A stretch of 8,610 nt of DNA, taken from positions 1 through 8,610 of the forward strand of contig CAJCHQ010000181.1 in NCBI GenBank assembly GCA_903970295.1, in the 5' to 3' direction. The position numbers and the translations under genes were made by a program. Every line of letters begins with the position of its first letter. Positions within the stretch are counted from its first letter, which is position 1. This DNA comes from Bryobacterales bacterium. GTDB taxonomy: Bacteria > Cyanobacteriota > Vampirovibrionia > Obscuribacterales > Obscuribacteraceae. Shown here piece by piece: positions 1 through 7,232 of the stretch. The notes beneath the pieces are model-generated. The model did no database searches. It saw only the letters and a program-made list of their open reading frames with translations, and was not told where the DNA came from.

Positions 1-879
1 GGTCAGGGCAACTTCGGCTCTGCTTCGACACTTGATTCGATTCGCGAGATTAGAGGCAAGATTGCGGAGCCATTCAACAAATATCACCTGACTCACGATT
101 TGACGCGCATTCTCTTCACCAGTGAAGAACGCACATTACTTAAATTAGTCGGCATCGAAGAATGGTACGTCCCTCATCCAGACAACGAAGAGTCGAAAAT
201 CGCTCATGCAGTGATTGCCGGCGACCATTCAATCAACTACAATCACCCCGAAGGTTTCGCCAAAATCGCTTTGATTCGCGGACCGGATACCGAGGCATTG
301 TTTGAAGATCCGACTATTTATCACTCGCTCGATTCGGCAGTGGTCAGCTTCGCCGACTCCTATCGAGTGCTTAGACCGGAGGTACAGCCTCTGGCAGTAG
401 CCGGCTTGCGCCGTACCAAATCTGCAGTTGAGCGAGTGACGGCGATCATGCGCGAGCTATTCAATGGTGTCGCTTATGGTGCAACCAAACCAGCCAATAT
501 GGGCAAATTTGTTCTGGAAAAAGCCTTGAGCCTAGCCCACGAAAGGCAGCCACAGCTCTTCAATGCCGAACAGACTAAAGTCTCACCGGCCAGTCATGAT
601 TACACGCAAAAAGCGATCGAACGGGTCGCTGAAATTCTACAAAATTGGTTCGACAGCGAAGGCGAAATTCCCTTTCAATCGGCGATGAATCGCGATGCCA
701 CACAAGCCTTCGCTCAGCTTCCCTACTGGAACACGGCACTGAAGTACCCACCCCGCGACAATTTTGGCATGCCCATGCTTGGCGCATTGCAACCACTCGA
801 GCAAAAGCAATTCGCCTTTGCCGATCGCATTCGCGAGATCGCAGTCGAGCTTCTGCGCGCCGAAGAATGGATTTTTTGA
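1..879 (+). CDS. Hypothetical protein, 5'-truncated by window edge
   Basis: The reading frame is open from base 1 (GQGNFGSAST...) to the TGA at 877-879, so about 292 residues of the C-terminal part are visible and the true start lies to the left. A TTG at 100 is in frame, but coding continues upstream of it without a break, so it is not taken as the start. I do not recognise the family. The visible part is soluble-looking, with no transmembrane segment and no repeat. It is rich in charged helices, with a His/Asp-containing stretch (AGDHSINYNHPEG) around visible residues 75-87 and a helical C-terminal half. Codon use resembles the downstream genes, which argues for a real gene. It converges on the transketolase gene with 12 bp between the stops. 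No function is proposed. I am confident it is coding, not of its role. Confidence 0.75.
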   Translation, partial: GQGNFGSASTLDSIREIRGKIAEPFNKYHLTHDLTRILFTSEERTLLKLVGIEEWYVPHPDNEESKIAHAVIAGDHSINYNHPEGFAKIALIRGPDTEALFEDPTIYHSLDSAVVSFADSYRVLRPEVQPLAVAGLRRTKSAVERVTAIMRELFNGVAYGATKPANMGKFVLEKALSLAHERQPQLFNAEQTKVSPASHDYTQKAIERVAEILQNWFDSEGEIPFQSAMNRDATQAFAQLPYWNTALKYPPRDNFGMPMLGALQPLEQKQFAFADRIREIAVELLRAEEWIF

Positions 880-891
880 GGCAGCTATTCC

Positions 892-2784
892 TTATTTAGC
901 AGTTGCGCTTTTCACTGCTTTGACGACATGCGGTGCTGAAATGCCAGCGGCATCCATCAATTCGTCGGGCGTACCCGAACCAGGCATAGACTTTACAGCC
1001 AGTTTGATCACACGCGGCAGCACCTTGGTGCCGTTGGTGATTGTGCTGTCTGCGCCACTCTTCTCATGTGCGGCGAAGGCAGCCAAGACCGCATCCCCCA
1101 TACCGCCTTCGGGCCAATGGTCTTCAACGACTATTATCGTGTTGGTCTCTTTAGCGGCAGCGATCAAAGTCTTTCCATCAATCGGTTTGACTGAATACAA
1201 ATCGATCACCCGCACATTAATACCTTCTTTCTTCAGCTCGTCATAAGCTTTCAGGCATTCATGCAATGTAATGCCGGCGGCGACGAGAGTAGCTTTGTCA
1301 TCTTTACTGGTGCGCAGAGTTTTGCTGCCGCCAATCGGGAAGGTATCATCTTTTTTGTAGAGAATGGGTGTCTTCTCACGAGTCGTGCGCATGTACGAAA
1401 TGCCAGGCACACTGGCCAGTTCATTGACCAGATGGGCGGTCGAAACAGCGTCCGACGGATAAAGCACGGTGCTTTCAAAAATCGAACGCATCATCGACAA
1501 ATCTTCCAACGCCATTTGCGAAGGACCGTCTTGTCCGATCGAAACACCGGCATGAGATCCGCACAATTTGATATTGGCTCGCGATACCGCCGCCATTCTG
1601 ATGAAATCAAAAGCTCTAGCGAGGAATGCCGCGAATGTAGAGGCAAAGGCGATCTTGCCGCGATTGCCTAAGCCAACTGCGGCACCGACCATGGCTTGTT
1701 CGGCGATATACATCTCGAAGAAACGATCGGCATGTTCTTTACCGAATTTTTCGCTGAATGTCGAATTGCCGACCTCGGCATCGAGCACCACGACTTTTTC
1801 GTTGATCGAGCCTAGTTCCTTGAGAGCGTCGCCATAAGCTTCGCGCGTGGAATACAACTTTTCATAATCCGGGCAAGTAAATTTTCCCGTGACTTTCTTC
1901 TCGACTACTTTGACGTTATCCGGTTTCTGTACTTTGACGACCGTGTTTTGCACACCGCCCAGAATGTCGATCGCCTCAGTTGCTTGCTCAGGGCTAAGCG
2001 GCTTGCCGTGCCAACCATCTTTGTTAGCGACGAGCGGCACGCCATGGCCTTTTTCAGTGCGAGCAATAATCAAAGTTGGTTGACCGGTGACTGAAAGCGA
2101 ATCGCTATACGCCCGATCGATTTGATCGTAATCGTGACCGTTGATCTGAATCGCATTCCAACCGAATGCTCTCGCTCTTTGCGCGTAGGCATCGGAGTCC
2201 CAGCTCAACTCAGTTTCACCGCGTTGACCGAGACGATTCATATCGAGGATAGCGGTCAAATTGTCCAGTTTGTAGTGGGAAGCCAAATGCAAACCTTCCC
2301 AGACAGAGCCTTCAGCCATTTCGCTGTCGCCCAAAAGCACCCAAACCCGGTAAGAAAGCTTGTCCAGATATTTGCCGGCGAGTGCCATACCCAGGCCGAA
2401 AGTCAGGCCCTGACCCAGAGATCCGGTAGCGACATCAACCCATGGCAAAATTTGAGGGACGGGATGCCCTTCCAGACGACTGCCGAATTTTCTCAAGCTC
2501 AGGAGCTCTTCATCGGTGATTGCACCTGCCGCTTTGTACATCGAGTAAAGAAGCGGGGCGGCATGCCCTTTGGAAAAAATCAAGCGATCGTTGTTAGCCG
2601 CTTCGGGTTTGTCGAAATCATATTTGAGATATTTGGCGAGAAGCACAGACATCAAGTCAGCGGCTGACATTGATGAGGTTGGGTGACCAGAACCGGCTTG
2701 GGTAGTGGAGCGAATACTGTCCACTCTCAGTTGCTGTCCCAATTGCTGAAGAGTTTGCACTCTGGCTGTTTGAACTTCTACCAT
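892..2784 (-). CDS. tkt: Transketolase, animal-like (single-chain, about 630 aa)
   Basis: Cytoplasmic thiamine-diphosphate enzyme of the non-oxidative pentose phosphate pathway; it moves two-carbon units from ketose to aldose phosphates. Numbering from an ATG at 2793: GSGHPTS 34-40 (H37), KGHA 75-78 (H77), VATGSLGQG 121-129, the ThDP/Mg site GDSE 155-158 with N186, WHGKP 261-265 (H262), the catalytic Glu in IAEQ (E365), GSHAGVSIG 412-420 and DGPSQ 422-426. The PP, pyrimidine-binding and C-terminal domains are all present, and the length matches the animal enzyme (about 623 aa). Close similarity to animal transketolase includes Gln at 190 and 426, where the E. coli/yeast type has His. The start at 2784 is preferred because AAGGA (plus-strand TCCTT, 2793-2797) lies 8 nt upstream. 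The ATG at 2793 adds three residues and has no usable spacing. It is transcribed divergently from the aminopeptidase and convergently with the upstream gene. Confidence 0.95.
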   Translation of the reverse strand: MVEVQTARVQTLQQLGQQLRVDSIRSTTQAGSGHPTSSMSAADLMSVLLAKYLKYDFDKPEAANNDRLIFSKGHAAPLLYSMYKAAGAITDEELLSLRKFGSRLEGHPVPQILPWVDVATGSLGQGLTFGLGMALAGKYLDKLSYRVWVLLGDSEMAEGSVWEGLHLASHYKLDNLTAILDMNRLGQRGETELSWDSDAYAQRARAFGWNAIQINGHDYDQIDRAYSDSLSVTGQPTLIIARTEKGHGVPLVANKDGWHGKPLSPEQATEAIDILGGVQNTVVKVQKPDNVKVVEKKVTGKFTCPDYEKLYSTREAYGDALKELGSINEKVVVLDAEVGNSTFSEKFGKEHADRFFEMYIAEQAMVGAAVGLGNRGKIAFASTFAAFLARAFDFIRMAAVSRANIKLCGSHAGVSIGQDGPSQMALEDLSMMRSIFESTVLYPSDAVSTAHLVNELASVPGISYMRTTREKTPILYKKDDTFPIGGSKTLRTSKDDKATLVAAGITLHECLKAYDELKKEGINVRVIDLYSVKPIDGKTLIAAAKETNTIIVVEDHWPEGGMGDAVLAAFAAHEKSGADSTITNGTKVLPRVIKLAVKSMPGSGTPDELMDAAGISAPHVVKAVKSATAK

Positions 2785-2965
2785 TTGCCTCATCCTTTTT
2801 TGACAATATGCTTTGTTTTACGGAATTCGGATTGTGCCGCTTAGCCGCCACGACTAATTTTGCTGACCCGCTTGTTGGGCAGGCGAGCGCTATAAATCGA
2901 TTGAACAATATGCTAACCTCTCTGCCATTTATTTGCTACCGCCCGGCAGTGAGGTCAACACGCTG
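2785..2965. promoter_or_regulatory. Divergent intergenic region with paired TTGA(A)CAATATGCT motifs
   Basis: This region separates the two gene starts and must hold promoters for both. Two near-identical motifs stand in the same orientation: TTGACAATATGCT at 2800-2812, beside the transketolase start, and TTGAACAATATGCT at 2901-2914, beside the aminopeptidase start. They differ by one inserted A. A TATAAA at 2891-2896 could be a -10 box for the aminopeptidase, but no good -35 stands at 16-18 bp. The TTGACA at 2800-2805 is a perfect -35 hexamer with no matching -10. No minus-strand promoter stands out. The promoter role follows from the layout, while the motif pair is seen directly. Its function is unknown; a shared operator is one possibility. 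Confidence 0.45.
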
Positions 2966-5551
2966 ATGTCAAATGAACCTGGGCTGGCATTGGCACCGGA
3001 AACGCAGTCCTACCGCCTGCCTCGCACGGTCGTGCCGGAAAGATATGAAATTCGGCTAGAGCCTGATCTGAACAATTTCACCTTTAAGGGCGAAGAAACT
3101 GTGCAGGTAATCGTCGCCGAACCGGTTAAGGAAATAGTTCTAAATGCTCTTGACCTCAAAATTTTAGAAGCAACAATTGAAAATGGTCGTGGCGAAAAAC
3201 TGAAGGCTGAGATTTCTCTGTCGCCGGAAAACGAACGTCTGCACCTGAGATTCGAAAAAGCGATTCAATCCGGGCTGTGGACCTTGCATCTGCACTTCGA
3301 GGGCCCAATCAACGAGCAGTTGCATGGCTTTTACCGCAGTTCTTACAGAGATGCCTCGGGGCTGCTGAAAAAAATTGCCACCACTCATTTTCAGGCGACG
3401 GAGGCTCGCCGTGCCTTTCCCTGCTGGGATGAGCCCGATTTCAAAGCGGTTTATAAAATCACTCTGATCGTAGACGACCATCTCACGGCCATTTCCAATA
3501 CCAAAATTGAGAGTGAAGAAAGACTGGAAGAACAAGACAAGAAGGCGGTCAGCTTTCACGACACAATTAAAATGTCGACTTATCTCGTTGCTTTTATCGT
3601 CGGCGAATTCGAAGGCAGCGAAGAGATCAATGTCGAAGGCACGCCGATGCGCATCTGGGCGCCCCCCGGAAATCAGCATCTGACAAGATTTGCTCAGGAT
3701 TTGGGCAGCTTCACCCTGAGCTTTCTCAATAGCTATTATGGTTTGAAATATCCTGGCGACAAGCTCGACTTCATCGTCATCCCTGACTTCGCCTATGGTG
3801 GCATGGAGAATCTGGGAGCCGTTACTTTCCGCGACACAGCCTTACTCGTGGACGAAAAACTGGCCACCCACGCCGAGCAAGAACGCGTAGCCGATGTCGT
3901 CACTCACGAAATCGCCCACATGTGGTTCGGTGATTTGACGACGATGCGCTGGTGGAACGGCATCTGGTTGAACGAAGCATTCGCCACTTTCATGGCCATG
4001 TTGGTGGTCGAGCACTGGCGACCGGAATGGAAACGCTGGGAGGCTTTCGTCGCCTTGCGCGCGGAAGCTTTCGCGACTGACTCGTTGCGTTCCACACGCA
4101 CTATCGAGTTTCCAGTTCGCCATCCGGAAGAAGCTCAAGGCATGTTCGACGTGCTCACTTACAAAAAAGGGGCGGCACTTCTGCGCATGCTCGAGCAGTA
4201 TTTGGAACCGGAGGTATTTCGGCGCGGCATCGGACTCTATCTGAGCAAGCACAAATACGATAACACCGAAACTACCGACCTCTGGGATGCGATTGAAGAG
4301 TCAGCCAAACAGCCTGTGCGCGAAATAATGGATTCATGGATCTATCAAGAAGGACATCCTTTGATTTCAGCCGACCTGGTTGCCGCAGGTCGGACCCTGA
4401 AATTGACGCAAAATCGCTTCCTCAATGATGACGGCTCGGGCCAAACCCCAGGGGCGGAAACTCTCTTCCAGGTGCCTATCATGCTTAAAGTCAAAACGAC
4501 TGGCGGCATCATCAAACAGAGATTGCTTTTGACCAACAAAGCAACAGAAGTGGAATTTCCAGAGCCAGTCGAGTATGCGATCGTCAACGAAGGCGGTCAC
4601 GGGTTCTATCGTGTGCGCTATTCGCCAGCCTTGCTCGAGGGACTGACTAAGCATTTGCACACGGACATGAGCGCCGTGGAGCGCTTTAATCTGGTCAACG
4701 ACTCATGGGCACAAGTTCTGGCGGGCTTAATGCCTCTCTGTGATTATTTGAATCTGATTCGATTGTTCAGTGCCGAAACAGACAAAAATGTCTGGTCAGT
4801 CCTTATCTCCTCACTCCAGAGTCTGGATCTGGTAGGGGCTGATCGCGCTTCACTACAGAAGCTAACAGTTTCGATTTGCGGGCCGGCGCTCAAATCTCTC
4901 ACCTGGACAGAGACGAACCAGGAGGACGTTCTCACCAAACAATTGCGGGGCATGTTAATCGCTATTCTTGGCACCGTCGGCGGTGACGTCGAGACTCTAA
5001 CGAAAGCGAAGGAACTCTATGCCGTGTACAAAACCAAGCAAACAGCGGTGCCACCAGATTTAGTGCCAGCCCTGATTACTGTTCTGGCCCATAACGGCGG
5101 GGAAGAGCGGTATGAAGAATTTGCGGCCGCCTTCGAGGTTGCTAGAACTCCCCAAGAGTACGACCGTTACATGTATGCGCTGGCTAATTTCCCCGAGACA
5201 AAATTACTCAAGCGCACCCTGAACAAGACTCTGAACGGCGAAATACGCACAGCCAACGGCGCCTATGTTGTGAAAACGGCGATGATCAATAAAGCCTCTC
5301 GAGAATTAACCTGGCAATTCATGACGTCTAACTGGCAGAAACTCAGCCAATTATTTCCCAAAGACACAATCGCCAGAATGTGCGAAGGAGTAACAGCACT
5401 CGCGAAGGAAGAATTGCTCGAACAGACACGAGCCTTTTTTGCCGTCAACAAGGTCAAGCCCGGCCAAAAGCTGATCGACCAATTTATCGAAAAGCAGGCG
5501 GTGGCAGTGGCCTTGAAAAAACGTGAGGAGCGAACCTTAAAAGCGTTCTGA
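2966..5551 (+). CDS. M1-family zinc aminopeptidase (puromycin-sensitive/ERAP-like)
   Basis: Metallo-exopeptidase removing N-terminal residues from peptides, probably in cytoplasmic peptide turnover; no signal peptide is visible. Numbering from ATG 2966 (861 aa): N-terminal beta-sandwich domain from about residue 16 (YRLPRTVVPERYE), the conserved ARRAFPCWDEP at 147-157, the substrate N-terminus-binding GGMEN at 278-282, the zinc site HEIAH at 314-318 with the third ligand E337 in WLNEAFATF (HEXXH-X18-E), catalytic Tyr399 (LTYKKGAALL), and an ERAP1_C-like helical domain from about 540 (NEGGHGFYRVRYS) to the end. All catalytic residues are present and the length is normal. The ATG at 2966 is chosen because GAGGT (2951-2955) lies 10 nt upstream and the conserved fold starts soon after. 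An in-frame TTG at 2933 has no ribosome-binding site. The name pepN is withheld because the domain order is closer to the ERAP/puromycin-sensitive branch than to E. coli PepN. Confidence 0.94.
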   Translation: MSNEPGLALAPETQSYRLPRTVVPERYEIRLEPDLNNFTFKGEETVQVIVAEPVKEIVLNALDLKILEATIENGRGEKLKAEISLSPENERLHLRFEKAIQSGLWTLHLHFEGPINEQLHGFYRSSYRDASGLLKKIATTHFQATEARRAFPCWDEPDFKAVYKITLIVDDHLTAISNTKIESEERLEEQDKKAVSFHDTIKMSTYLVAFIVGEFEGSEEINVEGTPMRIWAPPGNQHLTRFAQDLGSFTLSFLNSYYGLKYPGDKLDFIVIPDFAYGGMENLGAVTFRDTALLVDEKLATHAEQERVADVVTHEIAHMWFGDLTTMRWWNGIWLNEAFATFMAMLVVEHWRPEWKRWEAFVALRAEAFATDSLRSTRTIEFPVRHPEEAQGMFDVLTYKKGAALLRMLEQYLEPEVFRRGIGLYLSKHKYDNTETTDLWDAIEESAKQPVREIMDSWIYQEGHPLISADLVAAGRTLKLTQNRFLNDDGSGQTPGAETLFQVPIMLKVKTTGGIIKQRLLLTNKATEVEFPEPVEYAIVNEGGHGFYRVRYSPALLEGLTKHLHTDMSAVERFNLVNDSWAQVLAGLMPLCDYLNLIRLFSAETDKNVWSVLISSLQSLDLVGADRASLQKLTVSICGPALKSLTWTETNQEDVLTKQLRGMLIAILGTVGGDVETLTKAKELYAVYKTKQTAVPPDLVPALITVLAHNGGEERYEEFAAAFEVARTPQEYDRYMYALANFPETKLLKRTLNKTLNGEIRTANGAYVVKTAMINKASRELTWQFMTSNWQKLSQLFPKDTIARMCEGVTALAKEELLEQTRAFFAVNKVKPGQKLIDQFIEKQAVAVALKKREERTLKAF

Positions 5552-5708
5552 ATCGGCAACCAGTTCGCAGCCAGGGCCGTCAGTAACCCGGACGAGTTCA
5601 TGGTAAATCAAGTTTGCTCATCTTAGGCCCTGGGTATAGCAATAGACAGCGCAAGATAACGCGACGTCAGTTCGCGCGTGTTGCTGCGGCCATCGTACGA
5701 GGAATGCG
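5552..5708. promoter_or_regulatory. Intergenic leader of the MFS gene, with an 8-bp inverted repeat
   Basis: This 157-bp gap probably carries the promoter of the exporter. A perfect inverted repeat, CCAGGGCC at 5571-5578 and GGCCCTGG at 5626-5633, spans a 47-bp loop. It has no following T-run, so it is not a standard terminator. A weak sigma70-like pair, TTGCTC at 5614-5619 and TATAGC at 5635-5640, has a short 15-bp spacer and overlaps the right arm of the repeat. If both are real, the repeat could be an operator, as is common for efflux genes, but this is inference from position only. Confidence 0.3.
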
Positions 5709-6941
5709 ATGAAATCGCCGGACAAAATCCCTGTCGTGGTTTGGCTCACATTTTTCCTCGACCATTTGGGGCTGTGCCTCGCCCTGCCACTCTTGCCCAA
5801 GATTGTTGCCGAATTAGGGCATGGCGATCTCGGTCGGGCCTCTTTCAACTATGGCATTCTGCTGGCAGTCTCCGGGCTGATCGTCTTTTTCTTTTCACCG
5901 ATCCAGGGAGCACTCTCCGATCGCTTCGGGCGCAAAAAAATGCTTGCCATCGCCAGTGGTGGCACTGCCTTGAGTTTCATTGGCCTGTCTCTGGCTCCGA
6001 ATCTTCCCCTTCTTTTTTTAGCCCAGTGGCTCAATGCCGCTAGCGGTGCCAGCTATCCGGTGGCTGGCTCCTACGTGGCCGACAAGAGTAAGGCTTGTCA
6101 CCGAGTGAAGAATTTCAGCACATTCGGTGCCATGCTCACACTCGGCTTCATTCTTGGTCCAGCCATTGGCGGGCTCGTCGGTCAATTCGGACTCCGTCTA
6201 GCAATGGCAGTGGCTGCCGTGATTGCCAGCTTGACCACGATTCTGGTTTGGACATTTTTCGAGGACAGCAAAACTCTGCAACGCCGCGATCCGCTCGCCT
6301 GGAAAACGGCTAATCCATTTTCAGCCATGCATCTATTATTCGCTCGCCCTGCCCTTTCGCACCTGGCTATCGTAGTTGTAGCCAGCGATCTGGCATTTCA
6401 ATTTTTCATCAGCACCTGGGTTTTGTACACCACTTTCCGATTCAACTGGAGCATTGCCCAGGCCGGTCTCTCTCTGGCATTCCTCGGCCTGGGCAGTGTC
6501 CTGGTCCAGACAGTGATGCTCACCTTTTTCCTCAACCGCTTCGGAACGAAAAAAGTAATTATGGGTGCCTTGCTCTTCGATGCGCTGGCTCTCTTTCTCT
6601 ACAACTTTGTCGGCAATAACATATTGATGATCGCTTGTGTGATTATTTTGCATTGCCTGGGCTCAGCCGTGAAACCGACGGTCAAGAGTGCTCTCTCTCT
6701 AGCAATAAACGCTAACGAACAGGGGGCCTTGCAAGGGGCCCTGGCCAGTCAATTCGCCCTCTCGAGCGTCTTCGGCGGGCTGTTTGGCACCGCCTTATTC
6801 GCCTATTTCACATCCGCTCAGGCGCCGACAACACTGCCTGGCGCGAGCTTTCTCCTCGGCTGCCTGGCATTGATGATTGCCGCCACAGTCACACTTTCAG
6901 CAGGCAGCAGAGTGGAATCTGCGCCTGTGGTGGTTCGTTAA
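5709..6941 (+). CDS. MFS exporter, DHA1 family, TetA-like
   Basis: Inner-membrane major facilitator transporter, expected to act as a proton/drug antiporter with 12 transmembrane helices over 410 residues (normal length). Visible signatures: helix 1 with FLDHLGLCLALPLLP at 16-30, motif A GALSDRFGRKK at 67-77 in the loop between helices 2 and 3, a conserved helix 4 (GASYPVAGSYVAD, 113-125), antiporter motif C around GFILGPAIGG at 146-155, and NEQGALQGALAS at 336-347. The last closely resembles the EQGELQGALAS segment of tetracycline efflux proteins. The family call is firm. The substrate is not: many TetA-like proteins do not transport tetracycline. The ATG at 5709 has GAGGA (5699-5703) 5 nt upstream. 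No TetR-type regulator is adjacent. The gene ends 15 bp before the displaced tRNA fragment and so is the last chromosomal gene before the element. Confidence 0.92.
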   Translation: MKSPDKIPVVVWLTFFLDHLGLCLALPLLPKIVAELGHGDLGRASFNYGILLAVSGLIVFFFSPIQGALSDRFGRKKMLAIASGGTALSFIGLSLAPNLPLLFLAQWLNAASGASYPVAGSYVADKSKACHRVKNFSTFGAMLTLGFILGPAIGGLVGQFGLRLAMAVAAVIASLTTILVWTFFEDSKTLQRRDPLAWKTANPFSAMHLLFARPALSHLAIVVVASDLAFQFFISTWVLYTTFRFNWSIAQAGLSLAFLGLGSVLVQTVMLTFFLNRFGTKKVIMGALLFDALALFLYNFVGNNILMIACVIILHCLGSAVKPTVKSALSLAINANEQGALQGALASQFALSSVFGGLFGTALFAYFTSAQAPTTLPGASFLLGCLALMIAATVTLSAGSRVESAPVVVR

Positions 6942-6956
6942 GCGGAACTTAAAAAT

Positions 6957-7005
6957 TACCCCCAGCGGGATTCGAACCCGCGTGCCTCCGTGAAAAGGAG
7001 GTGTC
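6957..7005 (-). pseudogene. 3' fragment of tRNA-Glu(UUC): displaced attachment-site half
   Basis: Read on the minus strand this is the 3' part of a tRNA. The anticodon stem CCTCC/GGAGG (7001-6997 and 6989-6985) encloses the loop TTTTCAC, giving anticodon TTC (Glu). A 3-nt variable segment CAC follows, then the T arm GCGGG-TTCGAAT-CCCGC (6981-6965), the acceptor 3' strand TGGGGGT (6964-6958) and discriminator A (6957). No CCA is encoded. Both stems pair perfectly. The 5' side keeps only GACA before the anticodon stem (the D-stem end). No D arm, and no 5' acceptor strand (plus-strand TGGGGGT), is found to the right before the integrase. The gene is therefore incomplete. The break faces the integrase, as expected for the tRNA 3' end left behind when an element integrates into a tRNA gene. 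Confidence 0.8.
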
Positions 7006-7232
7006 AATAGAAATAGTGGACTTTCACTTGCTATCACAAACAACCGCATCGTCCCATAAATCCCCACAAGTAGAGGCTTTCAGGGATCTCCTTAAACCCA
7101 TACACTACGGTCACCTCCCAAATGCTACCCATACAACCTGGTGACTCACCCGGTGACTCAATACCAACTTCAGACTGGCAAAGCAGGTATGCAATCGAAG
7201 CTGGAAGAATTCTTTTAACGGGAGCAGGATTC
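7006..7232. other. Non-coding element end between tRNA fragment and integrase
   Basis: These 227 bp show no convincing gene. A minus-strand frame across 7034-7285 has no recognisable protein features and overlaps the integrase start. The stretch is rich in short repeats near 7110-7160 (annotated separately) and would hold the integrase promoter, but no convincing -35/-10 pair stands out. An in-frame ATG at 7122 could extend the integrase by 37 residues. It lacks a ribosome-binding site, so the stretch is treated as untranslated. Confidence 0.5.
7110..7160. repeat. GGTGACTCA direct repeats plus inverted GTCACC
   Basis: GGTGACTCA occurs twice as perfect copies, 7140-7148 and 7152-7160, with a 12-bp period. 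The same core appears inverted as GTCACC at 7110-7115. Short repeats between an attachment core and its integrase gene are typical positions for arm-type integrase or excisionase binding sites. The repeats are seen directly; the binding role is inference. Confidence 0.5.

Noticed and set aside
2122..2667. Plus-strand open frame of 181 codons opposite transketolase
   Set aside because: The opposite strand encodes conserved transketolase motifs throughout, and the plus-strand product looks like no protein family. It is an antisense shadow.
2800..2828. Perfect TTGACA as a plus-strand promoter for the aminopeptidase
   Set aside because: At 16-18 bp downstream the sequence is GAATTC-like, with no acceptable -10. 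The hexamer is part of the repeated TTGA(A)CAATATGCT motif instead.
3164..3679. Minus-strand open frame of 171 codons opposite the aminopeptidase
   Set aside because: It lies wholly within conserved aminopeptidase coding sequence and its product has no recognisable features.
7028..7060. TTGCTA...CATAAA as an integrase promoter
   Set aside because: The spacer would be 21 bp, too long for a standard sigma70 promoter.
6957..7232. Intron-containing functional tRNA-Glu rather than a fragment
   Set aside because: No 5' acceptor strand or D arm is found to the right before the integrase. The break lies next to the anticodon stem, not in the anticodon loop where known bacterial tRNA introns sit.
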